Made by a program: the position numbers and the translations under genes
Assembly (NCBI GenBank): GCA_964506245.1
Contig: CAZDKK010000004.1
Location: 62,001-126,000, forward strand
DNA: 64,000 nt
Source of the DNA: CAZDKK01 sp964506245
GTDB taxonomy: Bacteria; Eisenbacteria; RBG-16-71-46; CAIMUX01; WJJG01
Reading direction: 5' to 3'
In this document: positions 52,351-61,201 of the stretch, in pieces
Layout: every line of letters begins with the position of its first letter
Position numbering within the stretch: the stretch's first letter is position 1
The notes under the pieces: model-generated
Database searches by the model: none
Seen by the model: only the letters and a program-made list of their open reading frames with translations
What the model was told of the DNA's origin: nothing

Positions 52351-53790
52351 ATGGGGATCAAGGCCTGGGCGCGCAGCCAGCCGCGCGGCGTGCGCACACC
52401 CTTGCGGTGGGCCTATCGCGCGCTTCCCGCCCGCTGGCGCTACAGCCGGGGCCTCTGGCGCACGCTCGCCTTTCTGCAGACCGCCCAGTGGGCCTCGCGC
52501 CCCGAGCTGGAGCGCTACCAGCTCGAGCAGCTCCGGGAGCTGGTGGCCGAGTGCCGCGCCCGCTCGCCTTTCTACCAGCGGCATTGGCCACCGGCCGTCG
52601 CGGGCGGCGCCGGGTCGCTGACCCTCGACGATCTGCGCGGCTTGCCCTTCACGTCGAAGGACGATCTCCTGGCCCACGGGGACGCATTCATCTCCACCGC
52701 CGCCCGGCGACGCCGGCTCGTGACCGCGCGCACGGGGGGCACCACGGGCGCCCCCGCAGTCCTCTTCGACACCGCCGAGGCCGTCGACATCGAGCACGCC
52801 TACACCATCCTCTTCTGGTCCTGGCACGGCGTCGACTACTTCCGCGACCGCATGGCCTTCTTCCGCGGAACCTTCGAGGAGGTCACGACACCCACGCACG
52901 ACCGGAACCTCCATCGCCTCCCGACCTGGCACCTCACGCCCGAGCGCATCGCCGGGTACCTCGACTACCTGCGGCGCGAACGCATCGTGGCCCTCCACGG
53001 CTACCCCTCGCTGATCTACGAGCTCTTCCGCACCGCCCACCGGTTGGGCCGGGATCTGCCCGCGCTGCGCCAGGTCTTCTTCGCCTCCGAGCGGCCCTAC
53101 GACTACCAGCGCGAGTTCATCACGGAGAACTTCCCCGTCAAGGTGGCCGCGCACTATGGGCATCGCGAGCACGGGGCGCTGTTCCTCGAGTGCCCGGCCG
53201 GCGGCGGCTACCACGTCATCTCGCACTACGGGATCACCGAATTCGAGCGCCTGGCCGATCACGACCTGTGGGAGATCGTGACGACGGGATTCATCAACCG
53301 CACGATGCCCCTGGTGCGCTACCGCACCCGGGACTACGCGCTCCTGCAGTCCGATCTGCCCTGTTCGTGCGGGAGGCACTATCCGAAGATCGTGGCCGAT
53401 GTGGTGGGGCGAACCGGCGATCTGATCGACACGCCCTCGGGGCGCGTCGTGGCTCCCAACCATCTGGCCTACGCGCTGCGCTATGTGCAACACGTGCGGG
53501 AGTGCCAGATCATTCAGGAAGCGCGCGACCGACTGGTCGTCCTCGTCCAACCGGACGCGGGGTACGGACCCGCGGACGCGGAGGAGTTTCAGCGCGCGCT
53601 CGCCTGGCGCATCGGCGAACCGATGGAGATCCGGATCACGGAGGTCGAGGCGATCGCACGGCCCCAGAGCATGAAGAAGCGTTTCACGGTGAACCGGCTG
53701 CGGGAGGGCGGCGCGAGCGGCACGGCGCTGCCCGGCGGAAACGGCGGGGCACGGCCGGATACCGGTGCTGAGCGGGGCGGGCCGGCGTGA
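52351..53790 (+). CDS. PaaK/CapK-like adenylate-forming enzyme
   Basis: 479-residue protein of the phenylacetate-CoA ligase-like family often found in capsule clusters (CapK). The AMP-binding motif ARTGGTTGAPAVLF lies near residue 128, and RYRTRDYALLQ and GRTGDLIDTPSGRVVAP are the later conserved loops. Cys pairs in PCSCGRHYP may bind zinc. GGAGG lies 5 bases before the ATG. The stop overlaps the flippase GTG (GTGA), so the two are coupled. The acid it activates is unknown; a role in decorating the polysaccharide is inferred. Confidence 0.8.
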   Translation: MGIKAWARSQPRGVRTPLRWAYRALPARWRYSRGLWRTLAFLQTAQWASRPELERYQLEQLRELVAECRARSPFYQRHWPPAVAGGAGSLTLDDLRGLPFTSKDDLLAHGDAFISTAARRRRLVTARTGGTTGAPAVLFDTAEAVDIEHAYTILFWSWHGVDYFRDRMAFFRGTFEEVTTPTHDRNLHRLPTWHLTPERIAGYLDYLRRERIVALHGYPSLIYELFRTAHRLGRDLPALRQVFFASERPYDYQREFITENFPVKVAAHYGHREHGALFLECPAGGGYHVISHYGITEFERLADHDLWEIVTTGFINRTMPLVRYRTRDYALLQSDLPCSCGRHYPKIVADVVGRTGDLIDTPSGRVVAPNHLAYALRYVQHVRECQIIQEARDRLVVLVQPDAGYGPADAEEFQRALAWRIGEPMEIRITEVEAIARPQSMKKRFTVNRLREGGASGTALPGGNGGARPDTGAERGGPA

Positions 53791-55247
53791 GTCACGCGCG
53801 CGATCTGCTCGGGGACATGGCGAAGTACCTGCCGGCGCAGATCGCCCCGGCCGTCGTGGGTCTCGCGACCGTCTCGGTCCTCACCCATCGCTTCGACCCG
53901 ACCTCCTACGGCTACTACACGCTCATCATGGGGCTGGTGGCCAACCTGACGGCTCTGATGGGCTGGCTGCCGATGGCCGTGATCCGCTACTACCCCAACT
54001 ACCAGCGCGAGGCGAGGCTCCCGCATCTGCTGGGCAACGTGCAGCGCCTGGGCCTGACCGTGACGGCCGCGCTGTGCCTCGCCGCGGCGGGCGCGGTCCT
54101 GGTCGCCCAGATCTGGATGCCGCGCGGGATGGTCCTGCTGGCCTGGGCCGGAGTCGGCGCCGTCGTGACCAGCTCCCTCTACGACCTCCTGCGCTCGATC
54201 TTGCGCGCCCGCCGTGACGTTGCGTTGTACAGCGGGTTCGCGATCTGGCACAGCGCCGGCGGGCTGGCGGTGGGGCTCTTGCTCGTCGCTGCGCTGCGAA
54301 CCGGGATCCACGGGTTCGTCCTGGGCGGCGTGCTCGCCACGCTGATCAGCCTCCCCTTCATGTGGCGGCTGGGCGTGCGGGGCATCGCGGTCCCGCGCGT
54401 CGCGGTCGACGGCGAGCTGGCGCGGCGCATGGCCGCCTACGGATTTCCGCTCGTGGCGGGCAATCTCGCCGCCTGGATCCTCTCGCTGTCGGATCGTTAC
54501 CTGCTCGACTTCTTCCTCGGCCCGGACCAGGTGGGGGTCTACTCGGCCAGCTACTCGATCGCGGATCGCAGCGTGGCGCTCCTGGGAGCGCTCTTCTTGA
54601 TGGCCTCGGGGCCGATCGGCATGCAGATCTGGGAGCGCGGCGATGAACAGCGCAGCCGCGAGTTCCTGAACACGCTCACGCGGTACTATCTCCTGACGGT
54701 CGTGCCGGCGGTGGCGGGACTGGCCGCCCTGAGTGGACCCATTGCCCGGATCTTCCTGGGAGCCGAGTTTCACGCAGGGCATCGGGTGATCCCCCTGGTG
54801 GCGTGCGGCGTCATGCTACTGGGCCTGCAGCAGCGTTTCCAGGCCGGATTCCTGTACAAGCAGAAGACGAAGTTCATCCCCGTGGCGATCGCGATTGCCG
54901 GATTGATCAACATCGGTTTGAACGTCTGGTTGATTCCGCGGTACGGGAGCCTCGTGGCGGCGGTGACGACGCTGGTCGCCTACGCCTGCTTGCTGGTGAT
55001 GATGGTCATCGGCTCGCGGCGCCACTTCATCTGGCCGTTCCCGTGGGCGGCGCTGGCGCGCAGCGTCGGGGCCGCCGCGGTCATGGGGCTGCTGGCACGG
55101 CACGCGGCATCGCGCGGGGCGGCGCACGGCGCCTGGGGCCTGCTGGCGGTGATCGCGCTGAGCGTGCCGGTCTACGGCCTGGTGCTGGCGGCGACGGGTG
55201 AGCTGCGGCCGGAGCTGCGGGCCCTGCTTCAGCACTTGCGCCGGTGA
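53787..55247 (+). CDS. Wzx-like polysaccharide flippase
   Basis: 486-residue integral membrane protein with about 12-14 hydrophobic helices and the MOP-superfamily start YLPAQIAPAVVGLATVSVLT. Such proteins flip lipid-linked oligosaccharides across the inner membrane. GTG start, coupled to the upstream gene. Its last 19 bases overlap the end of capA on the other strand, so the two operons converge tightly. Confidence 0.85.
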   Translation: MSHARDLLGDMAKYLPAQIAPAVVGLATVSVLTHRFDPTSYGYYTLIMGLVANLTALMGWLPMAVIRYYPNYQREARLPHLLGNVQRLGLTVTAALCLAAAGAVLVAQIWMPRGMVLLAWAGVGAVVTSSLYDLLRSILRARRDVALYSGFAIWHSAGGLAVGLLLVAALRTGIHGFVLGGVLATLISLPFMWRLGVRGIAVPRVAVDGELARRMAAYGFPLVAGNLAAWILSLSDRYLLDFFLGPDQVGVYSASYSIADRSVALLGALFLMASGPIGMQIWERGDEQRSREFLNTLTRYYLLTVVPAVAGLAALSGPIARIFLGAEFHAGHRVIPLVACGVMLLGLQQRFQAGFLYKQKTKFIPVAIAIAGLINIGLNVWLIPRYGSLVAAVTTLVAYACLLVMMVIGSRRHFIWPFPWAALARSVGAAAVMGLLARHAASRGAAHGAWGLLAVIALSVPVYGLVLAATGELRPELRALLQHLRR

Positions 55248-56335
55248 GCGGTGAGGGGGCGCAGGAGCCAGCCGACGGCGCAGCGCAGGGCGATGCCGCC
55301 CAGCATCCCCCGCAGGAGCGGCGGCAGGTGACGCCAGCCGTAGAGGCGGACCCGCCGGCAGTGGGCACGCCAGCGCCCGACCATGATCGGCCGCGCCGCC
55401 TGGCCGTACCACCACAGGGCCCCGATGCCCGCGGCCGCCTGGGCGGCGAGTTGCTCCAGATGCTCGTGCGCGCGCCGCGAGGCATCGGGATCGGCCAGCG
55501 GCACCGGTCGATGCTCATCGTCCAGGCGCAAGGGGATCTCCTCGTGGCCGACCGTGCCGTCGGGGCGCAGGGTCAGCGCGGCGAGCAGGGAGAGGTCGTG
55601 ATGCGGCGCCAGGTCGGGGGAACAGGGCGGGAAGTTGAAGTTGCCCAGCGAGTAGTAGATCACGCCGCCGCGATACGGTTCGACCGCCTGCACGCGGTGC
55701 GGGTGATGGCCCAGGATCGCGCTCGCGCCCGCCTCGATGCAGGCGCGGGCCAGGCGTTGCTGCGCCGGCGTGGGATGGAGGACGTTCTCGATGCCCCAGT
55801 GCAGCGACACCAGAACGTGATCGCAGCCTGCCTTGAGCCCGCGGATGCGGCCCAAGAGCGCAGGCTCCTCGACCACGGCGACGCCGGGCCCATCCGTGGC
55901 CGCGCACCGGCGGTCCGTGGTGAAGGCGAGCAAGGCGACGCGCACCCCCGCCCGGGTCAGAACGACCTCGCGCGCGGCCTCGCGGGCATCGCGCCCGGCG
56001 CCGACCCAGGCGATCCCGGCCCCCTCGAGGTGCGCCAGCGTCTCGAGCAGCCCTTCCCGGCCGTAGTCGAGCTGATGGTTGTTGGCGAGGTTCACGCAGC
56101 CGATGCCCGCCGCTCGCAGGTAGCCGGCGGCGGCGGGGTCGGTCCGCAGCGTGACCGACTTCTCCAGCGCGGGGGTCGTCCGGGCGGTCAGCGGGGCCTC
56201 GAGATTGACGAAGACCGCATCGGCCGTGCTGAGCAGCCCCGCGACCTCTGCGAAGGGCGATCCGCTGCCGGAGCGCGTTGCGGCGGTGACGTCCCCGGCG
56301 GCCAGCAGCCGCAGTCCCCGCGCCCGATCGTTCAT
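55229..56335 (-). CDS. CapA-family putative metallophosphoesterase
   Basis: 368-residue protein of the poly-gamma-glutamate capsule (CapA/PgsA) family: LLAAGDVTAAT at the start, FVNLEAPLT, CVNLANNHQLDYG, VLVSLHWGIEN and ILGHHPHRVQAVE, the metallophosphoesterase-like ligand set. The last ~60 residues are basic with a possible amphipathic helix. There is no signal peptide. The start overlaps the heparinase stop (ATGA). It belongs to the minus-strand polysaccharide operon and is its last gene. Confidence 0.82.
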   Translation of the reverse strand: MNDRARGLRLLAAGDVTAATRSGSGSPFAEVAGLLSTADAVFVNLEAPLTARTTPALEKSVTLRTDPAAAGYLRAAGIGCVNLANNHQLDYGREGLLETLAHLEGAGIAWVGAGRDAREAAREVVLTRAGVRVALLAFTTDRRCAATDGPGVAVVEEPALLGRIRGLKAGCDHVLVSLHWGIENVLHPTPAQQRLARACIEAGASAILGHHPHRVQAVEPYRGGVIYYSLGNFNFPPCSPDLAPHHDLSLLAALTLRPDGTVGHEEIPLRLDDEHRPVPLADPDASRRAHEHLEQLAAQAAAGIGALWWYGQAARPIMVGRWRAHCRRVRLYGWRHLPPLLRGMLGGIALRCAVGWLLRPLTAHRRKC

Positions 56336-58356
56336 GTCTCCCGCCCCCCTGCCGCGCGCGGGGCCGATTCGATCCGCGTCCGCAGGATCTGAGCCGGCTC
56401 CGCCCGCACGAGCGGGATCTCCAGGCAGACGGCCGGGACCTTCACACCATAGGAGGGCGAGTACTCGTACGGCCTCGTCGCGATGGGGAGCGCGGCGGCG
56501 ATGGCGCTGCTGCCGGCCGGCCGACCGGCGGTGATGCGCGCCAGCCGCGGCCCGTCCGGTGCCGCGGCGATCCAGCCGTCCGCGTCGAGGAGCAGTCCCG
56601 GCGCGAGGTGAAAGCGCGCCACCCCACCCTCGCCACTCTCCAGTGCATCCTCGATGATCCAGATCCCCGGCTGTTTCAGACAACGCACCCGGCGCTCGTG
56701 CGTCACGCCCGCATAGCGGATGCGGCCTGTGAAAGACGGCTCGTCCGGCGAATCTGCGAGCCCGAGGGCCTCGAACGCCACGCGGTTCGGCAGCCGGAAG
56801 AGGTTTTCGGGGATGGGGTTCTGCTCGAGATCCCCCGCCTGGACCGTGTTGTGCGCGGCCGTGGCGCGGAAGCGATTGCGCTCGGCCGGGAAGGGTGTGT
56901 AGGCGAAGGAGCCGGGATCGACGAGCAGCGGGCGGCCGTCGACCGCCAGCGTGACCGAGAGCTTGTCGTTGTGCGCGTGCGTGCCGCGATCGAGCGGACC
57001 ATTGGGCCCGCAGGCGACGACGGCCTGATCGCCGCCCGACCGCAGCACGAACCATCCGGCGCGATCGAAGGCGCGGCCCCCCCGCGGAAGCGCCCGCGCG
57101 GGCAGGGCCTGCCAGCGCGCGACGCCCTCCGGACCGAAGACCCATAGCAGCTCCTCGAGCAGCGGGAGCTCGGGGAGCTTCAACGTGGGGTCGCCGAAGT
57201 GAACCGCGCCGAGGGCCAGCAGGTAGCGATGATCCCCGACCGGGCGATTCACCAGGTCGAGATGGTGTCCGTTGTCGTTGTCGCCGATCTGGGGCATCTG
57301 CCCGTCCGGGCCGATGAGATCCACCACGGCCAGGAACATGCTGTGCAGGCGTTCCCGAAAGTGCGCCGAAAGCGGGTGCCCGGCGCGCGCGGCGAGGAGA
57401 TCGCTGTAGAAGAGAAGCTCGAGAACGAAGCGGTGATAGCTCGTCGAGGCCTCGCGGCAGCAGCCGTCGTCGAAGACCTGCTCGGTGATCTCGCGCTCCA
57501 GCTCCGCGGCGGCGAACTCGCGCCAGCCACGGCTCTCCGGGAGGAACGGACAGCAGAGCGCGATCGCCAGCAACCCAGCCAGATTGGCCAGGTAGTGATT
57601 CGAAGTCAGCTCCGGGGAGTATTCCAGGTGGGAGCGGATGAACCGCCCGTGGTCCCGGACCGCGCCCAGGAAGCGGGCGCGGAAGGGATCGCTCAGGGCG
57701 GGGCTCGACCCGAGCAGCTCCCAGGCGGCCATCCAGTTCGCGGCGCGGATGGCCACCTCCATCGTGCACGCCCAGTTCACGCCGAATCCCACCGGGTTGT
57801 GGTCCAGCCAGTCGGCGATCTGGTTGTGAAACTCCCCGACGTAGGACTCATCGCCGGTGACGGCGAAGGCCTGCCCCAGCCTGATCCAATGGGTGCCGCG
57901 TGAAAGCTCCCAGGGCATCTTGATGTCCGTGCCGGGAGGGCCGTAGACGGAGATCCGCCTGTGAAAGGTCCGGGGATTCCAGTGGTGCCCGCTGCGAGCG
58001 TCGCGGTGCCAGTCGATCGGACAATACCCCGTCCCCTCGTCGCTGAGTCGCTGCAGGCCGCTGCCCAGCAGATCGAACTCGTGGTGCAGCAGCGCGGCCA
58101 GTCGCTCCGCGCGCACCGGCCAGGCTTGCGGGAAGTCGCGCCGCAGGGCGGCGGCGATCTCGGCGGGCGGGGCGCCTCCGTGGAGCAAGCCGGCTGGGCC
58201 GGGTGCGGCCGGGATGCGGGTGGGACGATGGAGATGGCGGTAGCGCAGCTCCTCGAGCGCGGTGAGGACCGCGCGGACCGCCCGCCGCGCCGGGGCGGGG
58301 ACGCGGCGAGCCCGTGCTCCGGAGCGCGGGGTCTGCTCGGGTGTGCGCTGGATCAC
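56332..58356 (-). CDS. heparinase II/III-like polysaccharide lyase
   Basis: 674-residue protein. The N-terminal alpha-toroid contains WACTMEVAIRAANWMAAWEL and SNHYLANLAGLLAIAL, and DDGCCREASTSYHRFVLELL carries the conserved Tyr-His region. The beta-sandwich part has RGTHAHNDKLSVTLAVDGRP, the metal-site GxxHxHxD pattern. Lyases of this group inside capsule or exopolysaccharide loci trim or degrade the polymer. The GTG at 58356 is my start choice; the frame is open further upstream, but that part overlaps the SLBB gene and looks non-coding. No signal peptide is visible from there. Confidence 0.75.
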   Translation of the reverse strand: MIQRTPEQTPRSGARARRVPAPARRAVRAVLTALEELRYRHLHRPTRIPAAPGPAGLLHGGAPPAEIAAALRRDFPQAWPVRAERLAALLHHEFDLLGSGLQRLSDEGTGYCPIDWHRDARSGHHWNPRTFHRRISVYGPPGTDIKMPWELSRGTHWIRLGQAFAVTGDESYVGEFHNQIADWLDHNPVGFGVNWACTMEVAIRAANWMAAWELLGSSPALSDPFRARFLGAVRDHGRFIRSHLEYSPELTSNHYLANLAGLLAIALCCPFLPESRGWREFAAAELEREITEQVFDDGCCREASTSYHRFVLELLFYSDLLAARAGHPLSAHFRERLHSMFLAVVDLIGPDGQMPQIGDNDNGHHLDLVNRPVGDHRYLLALGAVHFGDPTLKLPELPLLEELLWVFGPEGVARWQALPARALPRGGRAFDRAGWFVLRSGGDQAVVACGPNGPLDRGTHAHNDKLSVTLAVDGRPLLVDPGSFAYTPFPAERNRFRATAAHNTVQAGDLEQNPIPENLFRLPNRVAFEALGLADSPDEPSFTGRIRYAGVTHERRVRCLKQPGIWIIEDALESGEGGVARFHLAPGLLLDADGWIAAAPDGPRLARITAGRPAGSSAIAAALPIATRPYEYSPSYGVKVPAVCLEIPLVRAEPAQILRTRIESAPRAAGGRET

Positions 58357-58382
58357 GCCGTCCGCCCAGCGGTTCGCGACGG

Positions 58383-60002
58383 TCAGTTGCCGACCGCCGC
58401 GTCGATGACGATGTAGGCGGTTGCCACCTGCGACACGATCGTGAGGGCCCGCAGCGCGTACGCCCCCCAGTCGCGGCGCGGCTTGCGCGGGATCCAGACG
58501 GTGTCGCCTGGACCTAGCTCCGCGTCTTCCCAGTCGTCGACCCACTCGCCCGTCAGCGCGCGGATCACCGCCACCTTGCCCTTGGCCGCGCGCGTGGTGA
58601 GACCCCCCGCGTGTTCGATGTACTGCTCTCCCGTCATCCCCAGACGGAACGGGACGTTGCCCGGCCGGGTGACCTCGCCCACGAGCGTCACGTAGGAGCG
58701 CAGGGGCGGAACATAGATCTCGTCGCCCGGGCGGATGAAGATGTTCTGGGACCGATCGCGATTCGCGAAGAGCATCTCGAAATCGACCGACATGGCCTGT
58801 TTCTGGGAGCGCAGCTTCATCAGGTAGTACTCGTGCTCGTCCTCGGTCATCTCGGTCGACGGCAGGGCCTTGAGCCGCTCGAACTCGGGATCCGGCGGGC
58901 GGTCGCCGAGGGGGCGGATGACGTACGCCTCGCGCAGCGAGGCCAGGTCAGTGAACCCGCCGGCCATCGCGATCACCTCGGTCAGGTGCAGCGAATCGGC
59001 TGGCAGCGCGTGCGCCCCGGGCGAGCGCACCTCGCCGTCGACCAGCACCGCGCGGGTGGTTCGCCAGATCGGCTTGCGCCGCACGAACAGCAGGTCCCGC
59101 TCGCGCACCGGGAGCGTCCGGTCGGCGGCCTTGCGCAAGTCGAGCCACCGGCGCGTGGATTGGGTCGAGGAGCCGCCATAGGACTCGAGGTAGGCGGAGT
59201 CCGGGTACGCGTCCTCCCGCAGCCCGTGCGCGAGCTGGAGCAGCGTGGCGACCGAATCGCCCGGGATCACCTCCACCTCGCCGGGCTTCATCACGGCGCC
59301 GCTCACCTGCGCGGTGTTCCCGCGCGGTGGCACGTAGATCCGGTCTCCGGCCTCGACCGAGGGGTTGTGCGCGAGGTCCCCGGTTTCGAGGAACAGCCCC
59401 AGGTCGACCGGCTCCGAGGTCCCGTCGGCGTGGGTCACCCGGATCGCGCGCTTCGATCCCTGCTCGGTCACACCCTCGGCGCGCGCGATCACCTCGGAGG
59501 CGCGACCCACCGCGGTGGAGCGCTGCATCCCCACCTTGGTCACGTGGCCCACCACGTAGACGCCGAAGGTGCGGAGCTTGAGCAGGTGGAGCTGGACGGT
59601 GCTGTCCCGGTAGTAGGGCCGCAACGCCTCGCCCACCATGGCCTGGGCCTGGAGCAGGGGCACGCCGGCCAACGGAACGCACGGCCCCTCGGGGAGGATG
59701 AGATAACCCTCGGGTGAGACCTCGATGCGGCGGTCGACCGCGGTCCGGCCCCCGATGCGGATGTGCAACAGGTCCCCCGGGCCGAGCCGGTAGCGCGCCG
59801 GATCAATGGGTCCCTCCAGCGATCCCTCGCCGAACTCGGCCACCGCCGCGGGCGCCGACGCCGCCTGCGCCTCGCCGGCCTCCTGCGCGAGCGTCCTCGG
59901 GCTCCATGCGCAGAGCGCTGCCGGCAACAGCAGCAGCGTGCATCCGAGGGGCGGGGCCGCTCCGATCATGCGTGCGATCGCGGCCGCAGGCCTGATCCTC
60001 AT
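58383..60002 (-). CDS. SLBB-domain polysaccharide export protein
   Basis: 539-residue exported protein. The signal sequence (LGCTLLLLPAALCAWS) is followed by the polysaccharide export domain (YRLGPGDLLHIRIGG) and at least three SLBB-type repeats (YVVGHVTKVGMQR, VSGAVMKPGEVEV, VLVDGEVRSPGAH, VTLVGEVTRPGNVPF). A C-terminal hydrophobic helix ends the protein. It is a Wza-like outer-membrane or periplasmic export component. The ATG at 60002 lies in the glycosyltransferase stop (ATGA overlap). Confidence 0.85.
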   Translation of the reverse strand: MRIRPAAAIARMIGAAPPLGCTLLLLPAALCAWSPRTLAQEAGEAQAASAPAAVAEFGEGSLEGPIDPARYRLGPGDLLHIRIGGRTAVDRRIEVSPEGYLILPEGPCVPLAGVPLLQAQAMVGEALRPYYRDSTVQLHLLKLRTFGVYVVGHVTKVGMQRSTAVGRASEVIARAEGVTEQGSKRAIRVTHADGTSEPVDLGLFLETGDLAHNPSVEAGDRIYVPPRGNTAQVSGAVMKPGEVEVIPGDSVATLLQLAHGLREDAYPDSAYLESYGGSSTQSTRRWLDLRKAADRTLPVRERDLLFVRRKPIWRTTRAVLVDGEVRSPGAHALPADSLHLTEVIAMAGGFTDLASLREAYVIRPLGDRPPDPEFERLKALPSTEMTEDEHEYYLMKLRSQKQAMSVDFEMLFANRDRSQNIFIRPGDEIYVPPLRSYVTLVGEVTRPGNVPFRLGMTGEQYIEHAGGLTTRAAKGKVAVIRALTGEWVDDWEDAELGPGDTVWIPRKPRRDWGAYALRALTIVSQVATAYIVIDAAVGN

Positions 60003-61201
60003 CCTCGATCCCCCTTGACCTCGGGGCAGTCTACCAACCTGCCCGCGCACTGCCCATCGGATTGTGCCAGCGCCTCGCGGTAGAGCGCCCCGGTCTCGGC
60101 CACACAGCGCTCCAGCGTGAAGTGCCGCTCGAGCCGCTCCCGCCCGGCCCGCCCCATGGAGGCGCGCCGATCGGGGTCGCGCGCGAGCGCCAGGATCTGC
60201 CGCGCCAGATCCGGCGGCGATCCGATCGGGACGAGCAGGCCCGTCTCACCCTCGCCGATCACCTCCGGGATCCCGCCCGCGCGCGTGCCCACCGTGGGCA
60301 AGCTCCAGGCCATGGCCTCGAGCAGCGCCAGGCCGAACGCCTCGTGGTGCGAGGGCAGCACGAGGATGTCGCCGGCCCCCAGCACGCTCGTGAGGTCCAG
60401 GCGATGACCGGCCAGGGCCACGTCGGCGGCCCAGCCGACCGCCGCGCGGCGGCGGGCAAGCTCGCCGGCGAGCGGCCCGCTGCCAAGCACCAGCAGGAAG
60501 GCGCGCGGCTCCGCGGCGATCACGGTGCCGAAGGCCTCCCACAGGTCGAGGACGCCCTTCTCGGCCGTCAGACGTCCCGCGTAGACGATCACGATCCTCT
60601 CCGGCCCGAGGCCGAACTCGGCCCGCGCCGCCGCCCGCGTCGCGCCGTTCACCTGACCCGCGGGCGGGATAGCGATGCCGTGGTGGATCACGCGGACGCG
60701 GTCGGCGGGAGCGCCCAGCACCGACACCACCCCGCGGGCGACGGCCGCGCTGGGCGCGATGAACCAGTCCGTCCGCCCCGCCGCGAACCGCTCGATCCAG
60801 GTGTGCACCGGCCGCCGCCCCATCCGCGGGTTCAGCACGTGGCCGTGCTCGCTGGCGATGATGCGCCCGGCGCCGGTCGCCGGCGCCACCGCGCGCACCC
60901 AGGGCGCCGAGACGTGGTCGTGGAGGATCCGCGGCCGCATTCGCCGCACGGCCGCGCGCAGCCGCGCCGGCCCGCGCGCGTCCCACGCGCTCGCCAGGTG
61001 ACAGCAGGTGCAGGGGACATCTGCCTCTCGCAGGGTTTCCGCGACGCCGTCATCGGTGGAGAGGTAGATCACGCCGCACCGGAACCCGCGGCCGGGCAGC
61101 CCGCGCACCAGATCTAGCACGTGGCGCTCGGCGCCCCCGGCCACGGCGCGCCACAACACGTGGGCCACCTCGACGCCAGAATCCCGCGCGGGCACGGTCA
61201 T
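59999..61201 (-). CDS. family 4 glycosyltransferase
   Basis: 400-residue GT-B glycosyltransferase. HVLWRAVAGGAERHVLDLV is the acceptor-side loop, VIVYAGRLTAEKGVLDLWEA begins the second domain and LPSHHEAFGLALLEAMAW is the nucleotide-sugar E-x7-E motif. The start overlaps the stop of the O-antigen ligase gene by four bases. It adds one sugar of the repeat unit; which one cannot be told. Confidence 0.87.
   Translation of the reverse strand: MTVPARDSGVEVAHVLWRAVAGGAERHVLDLVRGLPGRGFRCGVIYLSTDDGVAETLREADVPCTCCHLASAWDARGPARLRAAVRRMRPRILHDHVSAPWVRAVAPATGAGRIIASEHGHVLNPRMGRRPVHTWIERFAAGRTDWFIAPSAAVARGVVSVLGAPADRVRVIHHGIAIPPAGQVNGATRAAARAEFGLGPERIVIVYAGRLTAEKGVLDLWEAFGTVIAAEPRAFLLVLGSGPLAGELARRRAAVGWAADVALAGHRLDLTSVLGAGDILVLPSHHEAFGLALLEAMAWSLPTVGTRAGGIPEVIGEGETGLLVPIGSPPDLARQILALARDPDRRASMGRAGRERLERHFTLERCVAETGALYREALAQSDGQCAGRLVDCPEVKGDRG

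Noticed and set aside
56336..57769. Long upstream extension of the capA frame
   Set aside because: The extension is antisense-like shadow within the heparinase gene; capA has a proper start at 56335 with the ATGA overlap.
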